This document shows, one piece after another, positions 16,771 to 24,692 of a stretch of 64,000 nucleotides of DNA; position 1 is the stretch's first letter, and each line of letters opens with the position of its first letter. Under the pieces are notes generated by a model that had not been told where the DNA came from, ran no database searches, and worked only from the letters and a program-made list of their open reading frames with translations. A program made the translations under genes and the position numbers. Location of the stretch: NCBI RefSeq assembly GCF_024172185.1, contig NZ_JAMZEC010000001.1:7849001-7913000 (forward strand), given 5' to 3'. Origin of the DNA: Nonomuraea roseoviolacea subsp. carminata (GTDB lineage: Bacteria; Actinomycetota; Actinomycetes; Streptosporangiales; Streptosporangiaceae).

Positions 16771-17894
16771 GACAGCGTCGCCTCCCTCACCCGTTCGCGG
16801 CTGAAGCGGCCGAAGTTGTAGTACGCGGCGCAGGCGCCCTCCGAGGACACCATGCACGTGCCGATGGGCGTCTCCGGCGTGCAGGCCGTGCCGAACACCT
16901 TGCACTCCCACGGCTTGAGCACGCCCTTGAGCACCTCGCCGCACTGGCACGCCTTGGGGTCGGCCACGCGCAGGCCGGGCAGGTCAAAGATCCGCTCGGC
17001 GTCGAACTCCGCGTACGCGTCGGACAGCGCCATCGCCGAGTGCGAGATGAAGCCGAGCCCGCGCCACTCGAAGTGCGCCCGCATCCGCATCACCTGCCCG
17101 ATGGCCGCCATGGCCGTGCGGTTGCCCTCCCAGGGCACCACCCGCGCGTACTGGTTGGCCACCTCCGAGCGGCCCGCCGCGAGCTGCCCGAGCAGCATGT
17201 GCACGGACTGCAGGATGTCCAGCGGCTCGAACCCCGCCACGACCAGCGGCTTGCCGTAGTCGCGGGCGATGAAGTCGTACGGCCGGCAGCCGATCACGGC
17301 CGAGACGTGGCCCGGGCCGATGAAGCCGTCGAGCCGCAGGTCGGGCGAGTCCAGGATGGCCTTGATCGCCGGGATGATGAGGACGTGGTTGCAGAAGACC
17401 GAGAAGTTGCGCACGCCCTCGGCCGCGGCCCGCAGCACGGTCATCGCCGTGGACGGTGCCGTGGTCTCGAAGCCGATCGCCATGAACACGACGCGCCGGT
17501 CCGGGTTCTCCCTGGCGATCTTGAGCGCGTCGAGCGGCGAGTAGACCATGCGGATGTCGGCGCCGGCGGCCTTGGCGTCGAGGAACGAGCCGTTCCCGCC
17601 CGGCACCCGCATCATGTCGCCGAACGACGTCATGATCACGCCGGGCTGGGACGCGATGTGGATGGCGTCGTCCACCCGCCCCATCGGGATCACGCACACC
17701 GGGCAGCCGGGGCCGTGCACGAGCACGACCTGCTCCGGCAGCAGGTCCTCCAGCCCGTGCTTGTAGATCGTGTGGGTGTGCCCTCCGCACACCTCCATGA
17801 ACGTGTACCGGCGGCCCGGCTCGCACCGGGCGGCGATGTCGGCGGCCAGTGCCCGAGCCCTGCCCGCGTCGCGGTACTCATCGACGAACCGCAC
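16767..17894 (-). CDS. hypD: HypD, Fe-(CN)2CO scaffold assembly protein
   Basis: A 375-residue Fe-S protein that with HypC assembles the iron-dicyano-carbonyl unit. Conserved motifs are all present: MEVCGGHTHTIYKHGL, HGPGCPVCVIPMGR, GFETTAPSTA, PGHVSAVIGCRPY, and the C-terminal cysteine cluster in CQCGEVLKG...CTPETPIGTCMVSSEGAC. Length and motif order match the family. It is 9 bp downstream of hypC and overlaps hypE by 4 bp, as expected for stoichiometric partners. Confidence 0.96.
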   Translation of the reverse strand: MRFVDEYRDAGRARALAADIAARCEPGRRYTFMEVCGGHTHTIYKHGLEDLLPEQVVLVHGPGCPVCVIPMGRVDDAIHIASQPGVIMTSFGDMMRVPGGNGSFLDAKAAGADIRMVYSPLDALKIARENPDRRVVFMAIGFETTAPSTAMTVLRAAAEGVRNFSVFCNHVLIIPAIKAILDSPDLRLDGFIGPGHVSAVIGCRPYDFIARDYGKPLVVAGFEPLDILQSVHMLLGQLAAGRSEVANQYARVVPWEGNRTAMAAIGQVMRMRAHFEWRGLGFISHSAMALSDAYAEFDAERIFDLPGLRVADPKACQCGEVLKGVLKPWECKVFGTACTPETPIGTCMVSSEGACAAYYNFGRFSRERVREATLS

Positions 17895-17903
17895 GCGACC
17901 CCC

Positions 17904-18176
17904 TCACGTGATGTCCGACTGGCGCAGCGCGTCCAGTTCGTCGTCGTAGGCCGGGCCGAGCCCCTCCAGGTAGTCCAGCACCGCCTGCGCCTCCTCCTCG
18001 GAGATCCTCGACAGCGCGAACCCCACGTGGACCAGCACCCAGTCCCCGATCTTCAGGTCCTCGTCGGCGAGCAGGCCGACGTTGATGCGCCGGCGCACGC
18101 CCGCGACGTCCACCACCGCGAGGTCGGCGTTGTCGGCGTCGGCGGCGACGAGCTCACCGGGGATGCCCAGGCACAT
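17904..18176 (-). CDS. hypC: HypC hydrogenase maturation chaperone
   Basis: A 90-residue protein with the obligatory N-terminus MCLGIPGEL (Cys2 binds the Fe unit) and the family's VGDWVLVHVGFALSRISEEEA. It shuttles the iron-ligand intermediate with HypD to the large subunit precursor. It starts inside the last codons of hypA (23-bp overlap) and precedes hypD. A second HypC-like domain is encoded on the opposite strand fused to a SIS domain, but without an N-terminal Met-Cys. Confidence 0.95.
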   Translation of the reverse strand: MCLGIPGELVAADADNADLAVVDVAGVRRRINVGLLADEDLKIGDWVLVHVGFALSRISEEEAQAVLDYLEGLGPAYDDELDALRQSDIT

Positions 18177-18519
18177 CGGCCGGCTCCTCCCCGAAGGTGA
18201 TCGACTCCAGCACCAGCTCGTCGCCTCCGGTGACGTCCACGTCGTCGCTGCCGCAGGGCGGGCAGACCGCCAGCACGTCCAGCGACTCGCAGCGGGCGCC
18301 GCAGGCCCGGCAGGTGACGGTGACGGGCGTCACGACGAGATCGACGGCGGCGTCCTGCGCGGCGGTGCCCGCCGAGGCGAGCGTGAAGGCCTGGTCGAAC
18401 GCTTCCCCGACGACCGCGTGGCGGACGCCGACCCGCACCCGCGCGCCGCTGATCCGCCTGCCCCCGGCTCGCCGCTCCAGCAGCTCGACCAGGCCCTCGC
18501 ACATTCCGATCTCGTGCAT
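18154..18519 (-). CDS. hypA: HypA nickel-insertion metallochaperone
   Basis: A 121-residue nickel/zinc metallochaperone. The Ni-binding N-terminus MHEIGMCEGLVELLERRA is intact, as is the structural zinc site CRACGARCESLDVLAVCPPC. HypA normally works with the GTPase HypB, which is not present in this window. It sits 6 nt after the 35-codon small ORF and overlaps hypC. Confidence 0.95.
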   Translation of the reverse strand: MHEIGMCEGLVELLERRAGGRRISGARVRVGVRHAVVGEAFDQAFTLASAGTAAQDAAVDLVVTPVTVTCRACGARCESLDVLAVCPPCGSDDVDVTGGDELVLESITFGEEPADVPGHPR

Positions 18520-18525
18520 ACGGCA

Positions 18526-18633
18526 CTACATCCGTTTCATCGTTATGTACCGGTGAATTTCCGGCCATTGGCGGACGATGACCGCGCTTACCGTGGCTAT
18601 CGCGATCAGTGCCGCAACGTGTCTCTTTCTCAT
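18526..18633 (-). CDS. 35-residue single-TM peptide, DUF6893-like
   Basis: A small ORF reading MRKRHVAALIAIATVSAVIV, then RQWPEIHRYITMKRM: a basic N-terminus, one hydrophobic helix (about residues 6-20) and an amphipathic basic tail. The ATG overlaps the protease stop (ATGA) and is preceded by AAGGAGGTGACATGGC, the strongest ribosome site in the operon. hypA starts 6 nt after its stop. The layout matches my recollection of the DUF6893 family of small actinobacterial proteins. A membrane anchor or assembly role is a guess. Confidence 0.72.
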   Translation of the reverse strand: MRKRHVAALIAIATVSAVIVRQWPEIHRYITMKRM

Positions 18634-19547
18634 GCCATGTCACCTCCTTCCGGATGCGGAGGCCGGGAGGCGGGCCCGGCGTTTTCCGCAATCATGTCCA
18701 TCACCAGACGGACGGCATGGCCGGCCGCCTCCCGCACGGGCGCGCTCAGCTCCACCAGCACGTCCTCGTCCGGCTCGCCGGACGGCGCGACGGCGGGCTC
18801 GCAGCAGACGACGACCACCCGGCCGGGCAGCCGCCCGAGCTCCGCGGCGAGGCGGAGCACCTTGACCGGGTCCATGCCGTGGCCGTCCGCCTGCGCGGCG
18901 GGCCGTGCCGCGCCGTCGCCCGCGCCCGCTCCCGCGTCCGGGGACAGGTCCGGCTCCAGCACCGTCAGCGTGCCGGGAGCCTGACCGCGGGGCGCGGCGT
19001 CCACGAGGATCGCGAGGTCGTAGTCCCGTTGCAGTGCGTACGCGAGGTCCATGCCGCGGATGCCGAAGTCCACCACGTCCACGCCGGCCGGCAAGGGCAG
19101 CGCCGAGAGCCGGCGGGCCACCTCGACGCCGAACCCGTCGTCGCCGAAGAAGACGTTGCCGATGCCCGCGACCAGGATCCGGGCGGCCGGGGCCGCCCCG
19201 TCCCGCTCGTCCAGCGGCTCGATCTCGTCGGCCGCGTAGAAGAAGCGGTGCCCGGGCATCCGCGCCTCGCCGAGGTCGCGGCCCGGGTCGTCGTCGAGCG
19301 TGACCGCGACGTGGAAGGCGCCCTCGTCGTCCTGCTCGACGGACTCGACGACGGCGACGCGGCCGTCCAGGACCAGGTCCATGATGTCGGTCCGCTTCAT
19401 CGGGGAGGGCCGCAGCCGGACCCGGCTGCCGGCGCGCACGGCCCGCCCGGCGACCGTCACCACGCCGGGCCCGCGCCGCTCCATCCGCGCCCAGAACCCC
19501 AGGCCGACCATGCGGTCGCCCCCGGGGCCGGGGTACTCGCCGTTCAT
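18630..19547 (-). CDS. Hydrogenase maturation protease with N-terminal extra domain
   Basis: A 305-residue protein. Residues ~130-305 are an M52-type [NiFe]-hydrogenase endopeptidase: ILVAGIGNVFFGDDGFGVEV carries the first nickel-sensing Asp, FGIRGMDLAY the second region, and LVDAAPRGQAPGTL the third. Residues ~1-110 form a separate beta-rich module (RTDIMDLVLDGRVAVVESVE) not seen in classical HyaD/HoxM. A Gly/Ala linker follows residue ~225. It should remove the 23-residue tail of HhyL after nickel insertion. ATG 19547 overlaps the preceding stop (ATGA). Confidence 0.88.
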   Translation of the reverse strand: MNGEYPGPGGDRMVGLGFWARMERRGPGVVTVAGRAVRAGSRVRLRPSPMKRTDIMDLVLDGRVAVVESVEQDDEGAFHVAVTLDDDPGRDLGEARMPGHRFFYAADEIEPLDERDGAAPAARILVAGIGNVFFGDDGFGVEVARRLSALPLPAGVDVVDFGIRGMDLAYALQRDYDLAILVDAAPRGQAPGTLTVLEPDLSPDAGAGAGDGAARPAAQADGHGMDPVKVLRLAAELGRLPGRVVVVCCEPAVAPSGEPDEDVLVELSAPVREAAGHAVRLVMDMIAENAGPASRPPHPEGGDMA

Positions 19548-20593
19548 GCCTCGTCCCTGCGCAGGACGCCGTGCAGGCGCATGAGCTGCTCGGCCGTGAG
19601 CCCGGCGCAGCGCTCCAGGATCTCCCGGCCGCGCGGGTCGCCCTCGCGGATCTCCCGCTGCTCCTCCTCGCCGAGCGCCAGCACGCACAACGTCAGGAGC
19701 TGGTCGATCTCCGTCGCGTCGAACAGGTCGCCGGGGCTCTCCGGCGAGATCCGCGGGTGGTCGTACAGGATGATCGGCGCCGACAGCATCGTGTGCCGCT
19801 CGCCCTCCTCGCCGACGAGGACCGGCCAGGCGCCGAGGCCGCGGCAGCCCTCCGCGTGCTCGCGCAGCTCCTCGGGCGGGTCCATGAGCGAGACGAACCG
19901 CCCGTCGCGCGCGTGCAGCGCGGTGTGCGCCGACACCAGCGTGCGCCGCATCAGGTCGCTACGGCTGCCGCCGGGCCACGGGGTCGTGTTGACCACGTCG
20001 GCGGTCAGCCGGAAGAGGCCCGGCCCCAGCGGCTCGGCGCTCACCTCGACGTGGCCGCGCAGCCCCTCCCAGTGCCGCACCACCGCGCCTATCGGCCTGC
20101 CGTCCTCGACCGGGACGGTGTCCGGCAGCGGCTCGATCTCCTGTCCCGCGGGCACCTCGATCGCCGCGCGGACCGGCCGCCGCGCCAGGTCCTCCAGGGC
20201 CAGGCCGCACGCCGCCGTCTCCCGCTCGGTCGCCTCCTCCCGGGGCACGATCCGCAGGCCGCCGGTGACCAGCTCCGGTACGGGTTCGGCGAGGCCGTCG
20301 CGCACCAGGGCGGGCTCCCGTACGAGGACGTGCAGGTAGCGCACCCGCACGTCCACGCGCGCGCCCGCGTCGGCCTCCACGAGGCACTGGGTGCGCATGA
20401 GCCACGGGTGGCCGTCGTGCTCGCGCCCGTAGGGCTCGGGGTGGACGCCGCCGATCGTCCAGCGGTGCCGGTTCTTCAGCGCCGACTGCCGGTACGGCCA
20501 CAGCAGGTAGCCCTCGTACAGCACGGCCCGCGCGATCCGCCGCACCTCGTCCGCGGGCGGCCGCCCGTCCTCATCGTCCATCGGCTCGTCCAT
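19544..20593 (-). CDS. Uncharacterised protein of hydrogenase operon (349 aa)
   Basis: I recognise no named function. The 349-residue soluble protein begins with an acidic tail, then ARAVLYEGYLLWPYRQSALKNRHRW, a region conserved in many actinobacterial hydrogenase loci as I recall. It has no cysteine motif, TM helix or nucleotide site. GVHPEPYG and a C-terminal EIDQLLTLCVLALGEEEQRE helix are the clearest landmarks. The start overlaps DUF6084 by 23 bp, and the end overlaps the protease by 4 bp. Tight coupling implies a role in maturation or electron transfer for this hydrogenase class (inference). Confidence 0.8.
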   Translation of the reverse strand: MDEPMDDEDGRPPADEVRRIARAVLYEGYLLWPYRQSALKNRHRWTIGGVHPEPYGREHDGHPWLMRTQCLVEADAGARVDVRVRYLHVLVREPALVRDGLAEPVPELVTGGLRIVPREEATERETAACGLALEDLARRPVRAAIEVPAGQEIEPLPDTVPVEDGRPIGAVVRHWEGLRGHVEVSAEPLGPGLFRLTADVVNTTPWPGGSRSDLMRRTLVSAHTALHARDGRFVSLMDPPEELREHAEGCRGLGAWPVLVGEEGERHTMLSAPIILYDHPRISPESPGDLFDATEIDQLLTLCVLALGEEEQREIREGDPRGREILERCAGLTAEQLMRLHGVLRRDEA

Positions 20594-21266
20594 CGGCTCC
20601 CGCCTTCAGCAGCGACTCGACCACGGCGTCCCAGCCCGGCAGCGCGTTGCGGGTCCGGTAGGCGTGCAGCCGGTCGAAGGTGTCACGGCCCAGGCGCAGC
20701 CACGCCGCGCCCGGGAAGTGGCGGTCCATGAGGTCCCGCCAGGTGGCGGCCGGCATGCGGAAGCCGGCCTCGGTGTCCCACGGGATCCGCGTGGCCCGCA
20801 GCATGCCGCCGGCCAGGGCGAACACCGTGCCGCTGAAGAGGAACTCCAGCGGGATCGCGCCGTCGCGCACGCCGTCGAGGTACTTGGCGGCGGCCACGTC
20901 GAAGTCGTAGGTGCAGGGCACCCGGAGCGGCGCGGTCGTCTCCCCGGTGAAGGCCGGGAGCTGCGTGACGTGCTGTGCCCACAGCAGGCTGGCCGGTCTG
21001 CGTCCCCACAGCTCGGGCGGCCCGAACAGGTCGGCGAGGCGTTCGCGGCACGCCTCGTCGTAGCCGCGGCGGGTGACGGCGATGCGCAGCTGCGTCTCCA
21101 GGACGACCGAGCGCACCTCCACCCCGTCGGCGGCGGCGATCCGCAGCGCGAACTCCAGCGTCGGCACGGCCGCGAACTCGGCCGCCTGGACGCCCTCGAC
21201 CGTGATGCGCAGGGACGGGGCGGCATCGGTCGCCGCCCCGTCCTTCGGCGCTGTCGTCTCGCGCAC
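20571..21266 (-). CDS. DUF6084-family protein of hydrogenase operon
   Basis: A 231-residue protein of the type annotated DUF6084: SLRITVEGVQAAEFAAVPTL at the N-terminus, a central FTGETTAPLRVPCTYDFDVA, then AAKYLDGVRDGAIPLEFLFS. It appears soluble and beta-rich at the start, with few cysteines and no known catalytic motif. GTG start at 21266, 3 bp after the preceding stop. The family is known to me mainly from hydrogenase loci, so an accessory role is likely but unproven. Confidence 0.78.
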   Translation of the reverse strand: MRETTAPKDGAATDAAPSLRITVEGVQAAEFAAVPTLEFALRIAAADGVEVRSVVLETQLRIAVTRRGYDEACRERLADLFGPPELWGRRPASLLWAQHVTQLPAFTGETTAPLRVPCTYDFDVAAAKYLDGVRDGAIPLEFLFSGTVFALAGGMLRATRIPWDTEAGFRMPAATWRDLMDRHFPGAAWLRLGRDTFDRLHAYRTRNALPGWDAVVESLLKAGADGRADGR

Positions 21267-21269
21267 GGC

Positions 21270-21494
21270 TCAGGCGGGGGAGAGGTTCGGCATGCCGGGC
21301 ATGATGGGGTCGCGGTCGGCGGCGTTGATGCCGGTGGAGCGGGCGGCGGTCGAGCGGCCGTCGATGAGGTGCCCGACCTGGCTCTCGTAGTGGCCGACGG
21401 AGTTGCCCTCGTTGACGCCGTCGATGTGCGAGGGCGTGTCCGGGTGCACCTGGGGCCGTCCGGTTTTGATCTGCGTCTCGCTCGTGCTGCTCAT
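21270..21494 (-). CDS. 74-residue hydrophilic protein of hydrogenase operon
   Basis: A short protein rich in His, Gly, Asn and Ser with no hydrophobic helix: PQVHPDTPSHIDGVNEGNSV and GHYESQVGHLIDGRSTAARS are its blocks. Evenly spread histidines could bind a metal but no defined motif is seen. Its ATG overlaps the DUF5947 stop (ATGA) and follows GAGGGGGAACGCG, so translation is well supported. It probably remains largely unstructured without a partner. Function unknown. Confidence 0.75.
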   Translation of the reverse strand: MSSTSETQIKTGRPQVHPDTPSHIDGVNEGNSVGHYESQVGHLIDGRSTAARSTGINAADRDPIMPGMPNLSPA

Positions 21495-22354
21495 CGCGTT
21501 CCCCCTCGGATGTGCGTCGGGTGTCCGGCCGGGGTCACGGTCGCCGACCCCTGGCGTAGCTCGGTGAAGAAGCCGCCGACCGCGTCCCAGACGCGCGGGC
21601 CGCCGGCCAGCCCCTTCCAGTGGGTGCGGAGCAGGCCGACCAGGCGGTAGCAGTCGTCCACCGGCACGATCCAGTGCTCCGCGGCCTCGCCGGTCCGGTT
21701 GACGAGCAACGCCTCGACGTCGGGCGTCAGCCGCCGCAGCACGGGGTTGGCCTCCTCCAGCCGCCGCCACAGGGACGGCTCCAGCGGCGACTCCACCGGG
21801 CCGCCGGGGCTCGGGTAGAACAGGACGGTGCGGCCGGCCGCCGTGTCGTGGAAGAGGAACGCCATCCGCACCGGGATGCCCAGCTCGGCCCACGTGGCGT
21901 CGTCCAGGTCGAAACCGTCGAGCAGCCACCGGCGGTCCGGCACCAGCCGGTAGCGCCCGCCGCCCTCGGCCGTGGACGGGGCCTCGCGCGGCTCGGCGAA
22001 CAGCACCGAGCAGGGACGGCAGGCGCAGCGCAGCTCGCGGGCCGCCAGGTCGAGCAGGTGGCGGTGCGGCGCGTCGAGCGGCGCGGCGCACAGCTCGCAG
22101 GACTCCTTCGGCTCCGCGGCACCGCCGGCCTCGGAGGGCGTCGAATCCGCGCCGGCCCCGGGGAGCCTCGATTCCGCGACACCGCCGGCCCCGGGAAGCG
22201 CTCGCGGCGCAGGGCGCGGAGCTCCGGGGGCCGCGCCCGCGCGGGCGATGAGCCTGCGCAGCGCGCTACCCGTGTCCCGCCCACCGTCCGGGTCCTGCAC
22301 ACGGCCCGGGTCCTGCACACGGCCCGGGTACCGCCCACCGGCCGGGGCGCTCAT
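21491..22354 (-). CDS. DUF5947-family zinc-ribbon-like protein
   Basis: A 287-residue protein. After a ~75-residue Pro/Gly/Ala tail (containing the duplicated GRVQDPGRVQDPD) comes a four-cysteine site, CELCAAPLDAPHRHLLD...LRCACRPC, then a conserved body with RYRLVPDRRW, IPVRMAFLFHD and HWIVPVDDCYRLVGLLRTHW. This is the DUF5947 layout. The cysteines suggest a zinc ribbon or small Fe-S site. It lies between the NifU-like gene (10 bp gap) and the 74-aa gene (4-bp overlap). Likely an accessory or maturation factor (inference). Confidence 0.8.
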   Translation of the reverse strand: MSAPAGGRYPGRVQDPGRVQDPDGGRDTGSALRRLIARAGAAPGAPRPAPRALPGAGGVAESRLPGAGADSTPSEAGGAAEPKESCELCAAPLDAPHRHLLDLAARELRCACRPCSVLFAEPREAPSTAEGGGRYRLVPDRRWLLDGFDLDDATWAELGIPVRMAFLFHDTAAGRTVLFYPSPGGPVESPLEPSLWRRLEEANPVLRRLTPDVEALLVNRTGEAAEHWIVPVDDCYRLVGLLRTHWKGLAGGPRVWDAVGGFFTELRQGSATVTPAGHPTHIRGGTR

Positions 22355-22364
22355 CGCGGCCGCC

Positions 22365-22892
22365 TCACGCCCGCGTCCCCGGCGCCCGGAGCAGGCTCTC
22401 CACGGGGATCACCACCGGCTCCGGCGCGGCCGGGGCCTCCTCCTCGACCACCACCCGCTCGAACTCGGGCGCCGCGTCCCGCACCGCCTGCTCCACGGCC
22501 GAGCGCGCCCGCGCCGCCGTGGAGCCGCACCCGCCCTTCGCCCCGGGAGCCGGGCGCAGCAGCAGCCGCACCGTGTCCTCCTCGACCGCGACGACCTCGA
22601 CCCGCGCGCCGCCGAGCCGGTCGCGGGCCCCGTCCAGCGCGTGGCGGATGCGGGTCGCCGCGTCCAGCGGGTGCAGGTTGTGCAGCAGCAGCAGGTGCGC
22701 GACCAGGTCGTCGGCGGCGATCCGCTCCGGCAGGCCGCCGCCGGCCGCCGCGGCGACCGCCATCACCCGCGCGAGCGCCTCGCCGTACAGGTCGAGCAGC
22801 GCCTCGGCGAGCTCGACGGCCCGCGGGTCGGCGCCGCCTTCGAGGAGCTCCTCGACGCGGCGCACCCGCTCGGTCACCTCGTGGTCGTCCAT
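22365..22892 (-). CDS. NifU C-terminal-like protein with reduced cysteine motif
   Basis: A 175-residue protein. The N-terminal ~80 residues are helical (VRRVEELLEGGADPRAVELA, LLHNLHPLDAATRIRHALD). The C-terminal part follows the NifU-like fold that in Fe-S carriers holds a CxxC; here it reads GGCGSTAARARSAVEQAV, so the first cysteine is kept and the second is lost. Cluster transfer by the classical dimer mode is therefore doubtful. It starts 6 bp after hhyL. Related genes follow the structural genes in other group 1h loci, as I recall. Confidence 0.78.
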   Translation of the reverse strand: MDDHEVTERVRRVEELLEGGADPRAVELAEALLDLYGEALARVMAVAAAAGGGLPERIAADDLVAHLLLLHNLHPLDAATRIRHALDGARDRLGGARVEVVAVEEDTVRLLLRPAPGAKGGCGSTAARARSAVEQAVRDAAPEFERVVVEEEAPAAPEPVVIPVESLLRAPGTRA

Positions 22893-22898
22893 CGCGGC

Positions 22899-24692
22899 TC
22901 AGCCCGTGACGCTCGTGCCGAGGGTGGGGGAGTGGACCTGCCGCAGCACCTTGCCGCCGCCGACGTACATGTGCACGCCGCAGGGCAGGCACGGGTCGAA
23001 GCTGCGGACGGTCCGCATGATGTCGATGCCCTTGAAGTTCTCGGGGCCGTTCTCCTCGAAGATGGGCAGGCCCTGCACGGCGTCCTCGTACGGCCCCGGG
23101 GTGCCGTAGACGTCGCGCGGGCTGGCGTTCCACGGCGTGGGCGGGTACGGGTGGTAATTGGCGATCTTCCCGTTGCGGATCACCATGTGGTGCGACAGGA
23201 CGCCCCGCACGGCCTCGTGGAAGCCGCAGCCGATCGCCTCGTCCGGCACGTCGAAGTCGGTGAAGACCTTGGTGCGCCCGGCCCGGACGTCGTTGAGCGC
23301 CTCGTCGACGAAGTGGAAGGCCAGCGCGGCGGCGTAGGCGACGAAGTACATGCGGGCCCGGTTGCGCTCGATCGTGTTGGCCCACTTCGGCACGTGCCAC
23401 TCCAGCCGCATCTCCGGCATGGAGCCGGACTTCGGCAGGTTGATCTCCACGCTGTGCCCGGTGGCGCGGACGCCGCCCGCGTCGACCAGCCCGGCCAGCG
23501 CCGTGGTCCACAGCCGGGCCAGCGGCCCGCCGCCGGTGTCGAGCGCCAGGTGGTCGCCGGTGCGCCGGTCGTGCCAGCGGGGGCTCATCACCCAGCTGTA
23601 GTTGCCGCCCTGCAGGTCGCGCTTCTGCGGCTTGGGCAGCGTCGTCTGGTTCCACGGGTGGCGCTGGTCGACCGGGTTGCCGAGCGGGTCGTGGGTGACG
23701 AACTTCTCCTCGTTCTGCCAGTCGTCGTAGTACGAGCTGCCGAGCAGGATCCGGATGCCGAGGTTGATGTCGACGAGGTTGGTGGTGATCAGCTCGCCGT
23801 CCACCACGATCCCGGGCGTGACGAACATGGCCCGGCCCCACTCGTCCATGTGCCGGTAGTCGTAGTCGCAGACGTTGGGGTCCTGGAAGGCGCCCCAGCA
23901 GCCGAGCAGCACCCGCCGCCGGCCGACCTCCTCGTAGCCGGGCAGCGCCTGGTAGAAGAAGTCGAAGACGTCGTCGTTCATCGGGACGGCCCGCTTGACG
24001 AAGTCGAGCGCCCGCACCAGCCGCACGAGGTAGTCGGTGAACACCTGGGGCGTGGCGACCGTGCCGACGCCGCCCGGGTAGAGGGTCGAGGGGTGCACGT
24101 GCCGGCCCTCCATGAGGCAGCACATCTCCCGGGTCAGCCGGCTGACCTGCAGCGCCTCCTTGTACATCGCGCCGGTGAACGGGTTGAAGGCGCGCATGAT
24201 GTCGGCGATGGTGCGGTAGCCGTGCAGGTGGCCGCGGGGCGCCTCGGTGGTCTCGGCGCGGCGCAGCATGCTCGGGTTGGTCTCCTTGACCATCTGCTCG
24301 CAGTAGTCGACGAAGACCAGGTTGTCCTGGAAGAGGGTGTGGTCGAACATGTACTCGGCGGCCTCGCCGAGGTTGATGATCCAGTCGGCGAGGGGCGGGG
24401 GCTTGATGCCGTACGCCATGTTCTGCGCGTAGATCGAGCAGACCGCGTGGTTGTCACCGCAGATGCCGCAGATGCGGCTGGTGATGAAGTGCGCGTCGCG
24501 CGGGTCCTTGCCCTTCATGAACACGCTGTAGCCACGGAACAGGGACGAGGTGCTCCTGCACTCCACGACCTCCCTGTTCTCGAAGTCGATCTTGGTGTAG
24601 ATGCCCAGGTTGCCGATGATCCTGGTGATCGGGTCCCAGGACATGTCCACCAGCTGGCGGGTCTCCTGGGCCTGCTCTGCCTTGGTCGTCAC
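22899..24692 (-). CDS. hhyL: Group 1h [NiFe]-hydrogenase large subunit HhyL
   Basis: A 597-residue catalytic subunit. The two nickel-binding motifs are RICGICGDNH (Cys75, Cys78, His82) and DPCLPCGVH (Cys568, Cys571, His574). After His574 come 23 residues, the tail expected to be cleaved by the maturation protease. The L1 motif, length and partner genes place it in the high-affinity actinobacterial group 1h (old group 5) that oxidises trace H2. GTG 24692 overlaps the hhyS stop (GTGA). No transport signal, so the enzyme stays inside the cell. Confidence 0.95.
   Translation of the reverse strand: MTTKAEQAQETRQLVDMSWDPITRIIGNLGIYTKIDFENREVVECRSTSSLFRGYSVFMKGKDPRDAHFITSRICGICGDNHAVCSIYAQNMAYGIKPPPLADWIINLGEAAEYMFDHTLFQDNLVFVDYCEQMVKETNPSMLRRAETTEAPRGHLHGYRTIADIMRAFNPFTGAMYKEALQVSRLTREMCCLMEGRHVHPSTLYPGGVGTVATPQVFTDYLVRLVRALDFVKRAVPMNDDVFDFFYQALPGYEEVGRRRVLLGCWGAFQDPNVCDYDYRHMDEWGRAMFVTPGIVVDGELITTNLVDINLGIRILLGSSYYDDWQNEEKFVTHDPLGNPVDQRHPWNQTTLPKPQKRDLQGGNYSWVMSPRWHDRRTGDHLALDTGGGPLARLWTTALAGLVDAGGVRATGHSVEINLPKSGSMPEMRLEWHVPKWANTIERNRARMYFVAYAAALAFHFVDEALNDVRAGRTKVFTDFDVPDEAIGCGFHEAVRGVLSHHMVIRNGKIANYHPYPPTPWNASPRDVYGTPGPYEDAVQGLPIFEENGPENFKGIDIMRTVRSFDPCLPCGVHMYVGGGKVLRQVHSPTLGTSVTG

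Noticed and set aside
15580..18519. hypB GTPase in the hyp set
   Set aside because: No P-loop GTPase of HypB type (GxxGxGKT with His-rich N-terminus) is present in any gene of the locus.
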